DNA of 37,493 bases. Source: Planctomycetota bacterium (GTDB lineage: Bacteria; Planctomycetota; UBA1135; GCA-002686595). The stretch spans positions 1 through 37,493 of the forward strand of contig JASLMK010000115.1 in the NCBI GenBank assembly GCA_030746555.1. The letters are read 5' to 3'. A model generated the notes under the pieces. It saw only the letters and a program-made list of their open reading frames with translations. It was not told the origin of the DNA and did not search any database. Below, in pieces: positions 30,312 through 36,258 of the stretch. The stretch's first letter is position 1, and each line of letters opens with the position of its first letter. A program made the position numbers and the translations under genes.

Positions 30312-32084
30312 ATGGCCTCCGACGAGAAGCCGCGCAAGTTCACCAGCTTCAAGGACCTGGCGCGCCAGGCGGGGAGTGGTGAGGAGCCGGCCGAGCAGGC
30401 CGAGACCGGACCGGGCTGGACCCTGGACACGGGAGACGCGGCGGAGGTCTCGGCGGAGGCGGAGCAACGACTCCTGGACGCCGACGAGGCTCCGCGCGAG
30501 CGCATCGACGCTCGCCCCGAGGGGTTCGGGACGATGGACGGCGGGCCCCCGCCCTACCGCGACGAGCAGAGCGAGGAGATGGAGCTCCTGGCGAGCTTCC
30601 GCGTACGCACGGTCTTTCCCGCCGACGTGGCCGAGGAGGTGGCGAGCCTGCCCGAGGACCCCCTCGAGGCCGACTTCGCCGGGCGCGTCGACCTGCGCGG
30701 CGAGACGATCTTCACCATCGATGGTGAGGACGCCCGGGACTACGACGACGCGATCTCCGTGCGCGCCACCGACGACGGAGCGATCGAGCTCGGCGTACAC
30801 ATCGCCGACGTCGCCCACTACGTCCGCCCCGACACGGCGCTGGATGACGAGGCCCTCGCGCGGGCGACGAGCGTGTACCTGGCCGACCAAGTCGTGCCGA
30901 TGCTCCCCGAGACCCTCTCGAACGGGCTCTGCTCCCTGGTCCCGCGCAGGCCACGCCTGGCCTACTCGGTGGTGATGACCTTCGACGCCGACGGCGCCCG
31001 AACGGCGGCGAGGGTTCACAAGAGCGTCATCGAGAGCGTGGAGCGCATCACCTACAGGGCGGTGCAGGAGTTGCTCGACGGCGAGGACAGCGAGGGCGCA
31101 CGCGTGATCGCCCGACTCGAGCCCGAGCTACGGCTCTTGGAGACCTGGACCCGCCGCCAGCAGGCCCTGCGGGACGCGCGCGGCTCCCTGCGCATGCAGT
31201 CCAAGGAACGCAAGTTCGTCTTCGACGACGAGCACGAGGTGTGCGCCGTGGTCGACGCGCCCCGCTACTTCTCCCAGACCCTGATCGAGGAGACGGCCCT
31301 GGCCGCCAACCAGGCGGTGGGGGACCTGTTCCGCGAGCGGGGCCTGCCGACGATCTACCGCGTCCATCCCGAGAAGGACCCCGAGGAGATCGCGGCCGTG
31401 GCGCGACTGTTGGCCGAGCACGGCCTGCGGGTGCCGAAGAAGGAGCGCCTGACGGGGCGGGACGTGGCGCGCCTGATCCGAGCCGCCCGCGGGCGTCCCA
31501 ACGCCGAGGCCCTGATCGGACGCATCATGGGCCTGATCGAGCGCGCCGTGTACGAGGTCCGAGACCACGAGGACGTCGCGACCCACTTCGGCCTGGCGCG
31601 CGAGGCCTACCTGCACTTCACCTCGCCCATCCGCCGCTACCCCGACCTGATCGTCCACCGCTGGCTGTGGGCGGTCGAGAGTCGCGGTGAGGAGGCCGCG
31701 GAGGAGCTCTCGGCCGAGGAGCTGGTGGCCGACCTGAACCAGATCGCCGCCCATTGCTCGGTGCGTTCGGAGGTGGCCGACATGGCCTCCCGGGCGGTCG
31801 GGGACCTCAAGATCTGCCAGTTCATGGAGCCTCGGACCGGCGAGCGCCTCGACGGCAAGGTCGTGCGCGTCAGCCCCGCCGGGATGGAGGTCCTGCTCGT
31901 CGAGCCCAACGTCTCCGCCTTCCTGCCCACGCGCGCCATCGGCGAGCGTGGCACGGTCAAGGGCGCGACCCTGCAGGTGCGCCGCGGCCGCTCCGCGCGC
32001 TCCTTCACCGAGGGCCACCCGGTGGCCGTGAAGCTCGTCGAGGTCGACTTCCTGCGGCTCCAGCTGACCCTGGAGCTGGCCTGA
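30312..32084 (+). CDS. RNase II/R-family exoribonuclease lacking cold-shock domains
   Basis: A 590-residue 3'-5' exoribonuclease. The RNB catalytic domain spans about residues 125-480: RVDLRGETIFTIDGEDARDYDDAI carries the four metal-binding Asp residues, followed by HIADVAHYV, PETLSNGLCSLVP and HFTSPIRRYPDLIVHR. An S1 domain closes the protein (GERLDGKVVRVSPAGMEVLLVE). Escherichia coli RNase R is about 810 residues and has two cold-shock domains ahead of RNB; here only about 100 acidic, low-complexity residues stand in their place. The enzyme may therefore feed RNA differently. Start at 30312 is backed by the -10 box 6 nt upstream. Confidence 0.85.
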   Translation: MASDEKPRKFTSFKDLARQAGSGEEPAEQAETGPGWTLDTGDAAEVSAEAEQRLLDADEAPRERIDARPEGFGTMDGGPPPYRDEQSEEMELLASFRVRTVFPADVAEEVASLPEDPLEADFAGRVDLRGETIFTIDGEDARDYDDAISVRATDDGAIELGVHIADVAHYVRPDTALDDEALARATSVYLADQVVPMLPETLSNGLCSLVPRRPRLAYSVVMTFDADGARTAARVHKSVIESVERITYRAVQELLDGEDSEGARVIARLEPELRLLETWTRRQQALRDARGSLRMQSKERKFVFDDEHEVCAVVDAPRYFSQTLIEETALAANQAVGDLFRERGLPTIYRVHPEKDPEEIAAVARLLAEHGLRVPKKERLTGRDVARLIRAARGRPNAEALIGRIMGLIERAVYEVRDHEDVATHFGLAREAYLHFTSPIRRYPDLIVHRWLWAVESRGEEAAEELSAEELVADLNQIAAHCSVRSEVADMASRAVGDLKICQFMEPRTGERLDGKVVRVSPAGMEVLLVEPNVSAFLPTRAIGERGTVKGATLQVRRGRSARSFTEGHPVAVKLVEVDFLRLQLTLELA

Positions 32085-32097
32085 CCGGGCCCCGCGG

Positions 32098-32907
32098 CTA
32101 GAAACCTGGGACCTGGGGGGCCTTGCGGTACAGGGCCCAGGTGATCACGAAGCCGATCACCAGGGAGACGGGGATCCAGACCGTGGCGAGGTTCGTGGCG
32201 CCGTTGAGGGCCGCCTGGTCGACACCGACCATGAACAGCAACAGCGGCATCGACATGTAGGTGTTGTGCTTGGAGCGCAGGCCCGCCAGGGCGACGTCGG
32301 CCCCCTCGGGCGCCTCGCCGTTCTTGATGGCGGTGATGATGCGCTGCTGGGCGGGCCAGATGCGCATCCAGACGTTGGCGGCCATCGAGGTGCCGAAGAG
32401 CGCCGCGACGTGCACCATGGTTGCCCGCCCGCTGAACCCCAGGGTGTTTTCGAGGTACCAGCCGTAGGCCACCGCGAGGGCCGCCCACAGGAGGACGGCG
32501 ACGGAGTGGTTGATCTTGTTGGCGACCTTGAACAACTGGTCGTACACGAAAAAGCCCACGAGCAGCGCGACGAAGGCCTGGCCCCAGACGGCGGGCGCGG
32601 GATTGGCGCCGAGGTGCTCGGAGTGGATCCCGTAGGCGTTGGGGGTGGGCCCGATGTAGTACATCACGAAGAGCAACAGGGCCCCCAGGACCCAGGTGTA
32701 GGCGGCGCCCCAGCGAAACCAGAACAAGGCCCTGGGCATCAACTCGGGCACGACCTTGCGTTTGGTGTCACCATCCATGGTCGGTGCGAAGGCCGAGTTG
32801 ACCCAGTTGAAGAACCACAGCATGCCGATCCACAGCACACCGGCGATGACGTGACCCCAGCGCAGGCTGAGCTGGGCGTGGTCGGCGAGAAAGGGGATGT
32901 CGTTCAT
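32098..32907 (-). CDS. PuuD-type membrane protein (Urate_ox_N domain)
   Basis: A 269-residue membrane protein with about eight helices. The opening LRWGHVIAGVLWIGMLWFFNWVNSAF and the conserved His, Trp and Met residues (HVAALFGTSMAANVWMRIWPAQQRI, LRSKHNTYMSMPLLLFMV) match the membrane domain of bacterial urate hydroxylase PuuD. Full PuuD proteins carry a C-terminal cytochrome c domain; this one stops after the membrane part and has no CXXCH motif. No purine-degradation genes are nearby, so urate oxidation is uncertain and another quinone- or heme-linked role is possible. A minus-strand GATAGT about 50 nt before the ATG may be its promoter. Confidence 0.65.
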   Translation of the reverse strand: MNDIPFLADHAQLSLRWGHVIAGVLWIGMLWFFNWVNSAFAPTMDGDTKRKVVPELMPRALFWFRWGAAYTWVLGALLLFVMYYIGPTPNAYGIHSEHLGANPAPAVWGQAFVALLVGFFVYDQLFKVANKINHSVAVLLWAALAVAYGWYLENTLGFSGRATMVHVAALFGTSMAANVWMRIWPAQQRIITAIKNGEAPEGADVALAGLRSKHNTYMSMPLLLFMVGVDQAALNGATNLATVWIPVSLVIGFVITWALYRKAPQVPGF

Positions 32908-33054
32908 CGGGCTTTGGGCAGGGTGTCGGTGATGGGTGACGCTTACGGGAGCGGCACTATCGGAGATCGCCGGCGGCGAGTCAACGCCCGCTGCCCAGGG
33001 TCCTCGGCGCGCGGTGGGAGGCCCGTGGCGGGGGGCGATCGGTCTCCCCGCCGC
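32908..33054. other. Intergenic region before the PuuD-like gene
   Basis: About 147 bp. A possible minus-strand -10 box (GATAGT, plus-strand 32957-32962) lies some 50 nt before the PuuD-like start. The rest looks unstructured. Confidence 0.3.
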
Positions 33055-33855
33055 TCAGTCCTCGAAGGCGAACTCCACCCGAGCCGCGCCCCCCGGGGGC
33101 AGCTCGAGCTCGGCCGAGAGCTTCCCGTAGACCTCGTGCCAGGCGGTGAGGGTGTGCTTCCCGGGGGGCAGGCCCTCGATCGCAAACTCGCCGGCGGCGT
33201 CGGTGACGGAGAAGAACGGGTGATCGGTGACGTGCACCGTGGACTTCATCCAGGGATGGATGTCGCACCCGATGGGTACTGGCGCCGGTTCCTTGCGGTC
33301 GAAGACGAACAGGAAGTCCTCTGCGCCGGGGGCCTGGGTGTTGTTGGGGAAGGTCTTGCGCCGGGCGTAGACGTGGACGTTGTGGTTGAGCGGGTCGCCG
33401 TTGCGCACGCGCAGGGTCTGGCCGACTTGCAGGCCGAGCACGCGCGGTGTGTAGATGCAGCCCTGCTGGTCGAGCAGGGCCGCCTCGGCGGGCGGCTGGG
33501 CATCCACGCCGCGCAGGCCTTTCACGGTCACGAAGACGTTTTGCAGCCGCCCGTCGGCGACCAGGACGCGATTGTCGAGGGTGGCGCCTTCGTCGCCGTG
33601 GTCGCACCCGGAGAGGCTCAGCTCCTCGCGCTCGGGAGGCTCACCGTGGAACACGACCATGCCGGTCACCGTGCCGGGCGTGTCATCGGTGACGGCTCCA
33701 TCGCTCACCTCGGGGGCCTCCACCGCCACGGTGGGGGCGGCGGCGGGGCGCTCGGGTTCCTGCGCGGCGGCGCCGCCGCCCTCCTCGGCACCTCCGCCGC
33801 ACGCGGCGCAGCAGGTCAGGATCAGGATTGCCGGGCTCGAGTTGGAGAGGGCCAT
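33055..33855 (-). CDS. Cupredoxin-like lipoprotein with carboxypeptidase-regulatory-like domain
   Basis: About 266 residues. The N-terminus (AILILTCCAACGGG) looks like a lipoprotein signal with several cysteines, so anchoring to a membrane outside the cytoplasm is likely. After a Pro/Ala/Glu-rich linker, residues about 70-190 resemble a cupredoxin: VGQTLRVRNGDPLNHNVHVYA and PVPIGCDIHPWMKSTVHV give His, Cys and Met suited to binding copper. The last 70 residues are a beta-sandwich (FSVTDAAGEFAIEGLPPGKHTLTAWHEVYG) of the carboxypeptidase-regulatory-like type. Electron transfer is possible but untested. A TTG at 33873 would add FARRS, giving the signal peptide a positive charge, and may be the true start. 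Confidence 0.65.
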   Translation of the reverse strand: MALSNSSPAILILTCCAACGGGAEEGGGAAAQEPERPAAAPTVAVEAPEVSDGAVTDDTPGTVTGMVVFHGEPPEREELSLSGCDHGDEGATLDNRVLVADGRLQNVFVTVKGLRGVDAQPPAEAALLDQQGCIYTPRVLGLQVGQTLRVRNGDPLNHNVHVYARRKTFPNNTQAPGAEDFLFVFDRKEPAPVPIGCDIHPWMKSTVHVTDHPFFSVTDAAGEFAIEGLPPGKHTLTAWHEVYGKLSAELELPPGGAARVEFAFED

Positions 33856-33980
33856 GGATCGACGGGCGAACAAGGGTGAAAAGGTCTCGTAAGTGCGGCG
33901 TGGGCGACATGGTAGCGGCTGCGCTCGGCCCACGCAGGTGCGAGGATACGGTCCAGCGTGGCGACGGTTTGGAAGAGGTT

Positions 33981-34009
33981 TTCCTCTCGCCCGACCGCTC
34001 GGCTAACGT
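33981..34009 (+). promoter_or_regulatory. Possible promoter of the selenoprotein gene
   Basis: GGCTAACGT gives a -10 box TAACGT at 34004-34009. A weak -35-like TTCCTC lies 17 nt upstream at 33981-33986. The expected leader is about 43 nt and contains a good ribosome binding site, unlike the leaderless genes elsewhere in the window. Confidence 0.35.
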
Positions 34010-34041
34010 ACGAGTAGGTCTTGAATCTCCACCCGGCCTCC

Positions 34042-34049
34042 AGAGAGGA
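34042..34049 (+). promoter_or_regulatory. Shine-Dalgarno AGAGAGGA deciding the selenoprotein start
   Basis: The purine run ends 9 nt before the ATG at 34059 and supports that start over the longer open frame that begins at 33828. Confidence 0.55.
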
Positions 34050-34058
34050 CGACTCCCG

Positions 34059-35015
34059 ATGAACACACTCACGACGGCGCTGCTGCTCGGTGGCGCGCTC
34101 GGCCTCGCTCCCCCGATCGACACCGCCCAGGTCGGCGACGTCGCGCCCGAAATCGAGGGCGAGTGGCTGCAATCCGAAGTCAACAGCCTGGCCGCCTGCC
34201 GCGGCAGGGTCGTGTTGATCGAGTTCTGGCGCACCTGGTGAGCGCCCTGCACGACCCAGATCCCTCACCTCAATGAGCTCCACGAGGAGCTGGGAGACGA
34301 GGGGCTGGTCGTCGTCGGCGTGTCCGACGAAGGGATGGGCCTGATCGAGAGGCACATCGAAAAGACGAAGATGCGCTTCCCCGTGGCTCGCACGAAGGCG
34401 CGGGTCGACATGCTCTACGGGGTCGAGGGCTTCCCCCACGCGGCCCTGATCGACGCCTCGGGCCATCTGGTTTGGTCCGGCCACCCCGGCGGCCTGGAGG
34501 AGTCCTTGGTCAAGAGGCTGCTCGAGGACGCGGCTTTCGTGGCTCCCGTGGAAGGGAAGGCCTACAAGGGCCTCAACAAGCGCATCCGCAAGCGCGAGTA
34601 CGGGAAGGCCCTCGCCGAAGCCGTCAAGGGCCTGAAGAAGGCGCCCGAGGACGCGGGCTTCGCCAAGGCGCGCGCCTCCCTGGAGGGTCTGCTCGAGCAC
34701 AAGCGCAAGGCCGCCGCAGCGGCGGTGGACGCCGGCGACCACGGCCTCGCCTGGGGGCTCCTGGTCGAGGTAGAGGAGCTCTTCGACGGAACCGACGAGG
34801 CCAAGGCGGCCAAGGCGCGCGCCAAGGAGCTCGAGAAGCTGCCCGAGGCGAAGGACGCCATCGAGGCCTACAAGAAGATCCGCAAGGCGGACGAGGTGGC
34901 CCTGACCGGCGACTACGAGAAGGCAGCACGCACCTACAAGACCGTGGCTTCCAAGTTCCCCGACACGGCCTCGGGGAGGCGCGCCCGAGCCTTCATGAAC
35001 CGCCATCCCCTGTAG
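34059..35015 (+). CDS. TlpA/thioredoxin-like selenoprotein (UxxC), in-frame TGA read as Sec
   Basis: A 318-residue protein if the TGA at 34239-34241 is read as selenocysteine. The frame is open from the ATG, which has a ribosome binding site, to the TGA, and from there to a TAG at 35013. Around it the protein reads VLIEFWRTW-U-APCTTQIPHLNEL, where cysteine-containing relatives have F-W-x-x-W-C-x-P-C-x-x-E-I-P-x-L-N. The TGA thus replaces precisely the first active-site Cys (Sec61), with Cys64 as resolving partner and Pro126 (EGFPHAALID) as the cis-proline. A signal peptide (MNTLTTALLLGGALGLA) points to export. Residues about 165-318 form a Lys/Glu/Ala-rich helical, TPR-like domain. The likely role is a thiol-disulfide or peroxide reduction outside the cytoplasm. 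A standard gene caller would split this into a 60-residue stub and a headless protein. Confidence 0.85.
34237..34291 (+). promoter_or_regulatory. Candidate bacterial SECIS region
   Basis: Two inverted repeats lie at and after the TGA. GGTGAG (34237-34242, containing the TGA) pairs perfectly with CTCACC (34264-34269), enclosing a small CTG/CAG hairpin at 34247-34259. AGCTCC (34276-34281) pairs with GGAGCT (34286-34291) across the loop ACGA, starting 41 nt after the TGA, slightly farther than usual for a bSECIS. Which fold recruits SelB cannot be decided by eye. Confidence 0.4.
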
Positions 35016-35021
35016 GCGGCG

Positions 35022-35741
35022 TTGGACGCCGCTCGTCGGGGAGTCCTCACTCGAGACCAGGTCCGGCGCCTCGATCGCCTCGCGACCGAGGAGCTGGGCC
35101 TCCCGGGGATCGTGCTGATGGAGAGCGCGGGTCGCGCGGCGGCCGAGGCCCTCGCGCGGGCCGTGGCAGGAGGTGAGCTCCCGACGCGCTGCGCGCGGCC
35201 CTCGGTGCTCGTCTTGTGCGGCCCGGGCAACAACGGCGGGGACGGCTACGTCATCGCGCGCCACCTCGCCTGCGCCGGCTGGCCGGTCCGGCTGGGCGAG
35301 GCGCACGGCGGCCGGGATCCGAGCCCCGACGCCGCCGTCTTCCGCGGCGTGACCCGAGCGATGGACCTACGCCACCACCCGATCCCCGACGCGGCCGCCT
35401 GGAGGGACCTGGAGCCCTCTCTGGCCGAGGTGGAGATCCTCGTGGACGCCCTCTTGGGCACCGGGTGCCGTGGAGAAGTGCGCGGACCGCTCGCCGGCGT
35501 GATGGCCGCCTGCGGGGCCTGGGCGGCGAAGGAAGCCCGCGCTGTCGTGGCGGTGGACTCGCCCTCGGGCCTCGACGTCGACACCGGGTGCGCGGCGGCC
35601 GAGACCCTGGCCGCCGCTTTGACCCTTACCTTCGTGGCCTCCAAGCCGGGCTTCGAGGAGGCGGCGGCCTGGACCGGGCCCGTTCGGGTGCTGTCGATCG
35701 GCACGCCGCCCAGCCTCGAAGAGAGGGTACGTGGAGAATAG
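35022..35741 (+). CDS. nnrE: NAD(P)H-hydrate epimerase (YjeF N-terminal domain)
   Basis: A 239-residue protein that interconverts R and S forms of damaged NAD(P)H hydrates so a dehydratase can repair them. Motifs are LDRLATEELGLPGIVLMESAG at the N-terminus, LVLCGPGNNGGDGYVIARHL, VDALLGTGCRGEVRGPLA and VVAVDSPSGLDVDTG. It is a stand-alone epimerase: the C-terminal ADP/ATP-dependent dehydratase domain found in many bacterial YjeF proteins is absent. The TTG start lies 6 nt after the selenoprotein stop, so co-transcription is likely. The start codon choice rests on position and the open frame, without a clear ribosome binding site. Confidence 0.82.
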   Translation: MDAARRGVLTRDQVRRLDRLATEELGLPGIVLMESAGRAAAEALARAVAGGELPTRCARPSVLVLCGPGNNGGDGYVIARHLACAGWPVRLGEAHGGRDPSPDAAVFRGVTRAMDLRHHPIPDAAAWRDLEPSLAEVEILVDALLGTGCRGEVRGPLAGVMAACGAWAAKEARAVVAVDSPSGLDVDTGCAAAETLAAALTLTFVASKPGFEEAAAWTGPVRVLSIGTPPSLEERVRGE

Positions 35742-35822
35742 GAGCGGTCGGCGCGCGTACGGGGGGCGGCGCGGCGCGACAGACCGTCGCGCGCCTCCCC
35801 GGACCACCCCCAGATCACGCCG

Positions 35823-36233
35823 ATGAACGACCCGACGCCGCCGCCCAGCCCTCGAGACGACGCCGACACCGCGGACTCCCTGCCGGGGGGCGCACCGTCT
35901 GCGGAGGAGCGCAACTGGGCGCTCGCCGCTCACCTGGCGGGCCTCCTCGGCTACCTGGTCGTCGTCGGCTCGATCGTAGGCCCGCTCGTCGTCTGGCTGG
36001 TGAAGAAGGAGGAGAGCGAGTTCATCGCTGATCAGGCCCTCGAGGCCCTGAACTTCCAGATCACCGTCTTCCTTCTGACGGTGGTCTGCATCGTCCTGGC
36101 CCTGTGCGTCGTGGGGGCCCTGCTGCTCATCCCGCTGGCGGTGGCGGACCTCGTGTTCACGATCGTGGCCGCCATGGCCGCCTCGCGCGGTGAGCGGTAC
36201 CGCTACCCCTTCAGCTTGCGGCTCGTGAAGTAG
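35823..36233 (+). CDS. DUF4870-domain membrane protein
   Basis: A 136-residue protein. After a Pro/Asp-rich 30-residue head, it has the DUF4870 (Tic20-like) core: NWALAAHLAGLLGYLVV, GPLVVWLVKKEESEFIADQALEALNFQIT, then two hydrophobic helices and a closing GERYRYPFSLRLVK. This family is widespread, has three to four membrane segments and no established function. It is not obviously linked to nnrE, 81 bp upstream. Its stop is 25 bp from the end of the convergent dehydrogenase gene. Confidence 0.8.
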   Translation: MNDPTPPPSPRDDADTADSLPGGAPSAEERNWALAAHLAGLLGYLVVVGSIVGPLVVWLVKKEESEFIADQALEALNFQITVFLLTVVCIVLALCVVGALLLIPLAVADLVFTIVAAMAASRGERYRYPFSLRLVK

Positions 36234-36247
36234 GCGGCCCGCGCCGC
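36234..36247. terminator. Short GC hairpin between convergent genes
   Basis: GCGGC (36234-36238) and GCCGC (36243-36247) pair over a CCGC loop directly after the DUF4870 stop. There is no U-tract, so terminator function is only possible. Confidence 0.25.
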
Positions 36248-36258
36248 GCCGAGCGAGC

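Noticed and set aside
34059-34241. Reading the TGA at 34239 as a normal stop, making a 60-residue protein or a pseudogene
   Set aside because: The frame continues for 257 codons with the rest of a thioredoxin fold, the TGA sits exactly at the catalytic Cys, and no other decay is visible.
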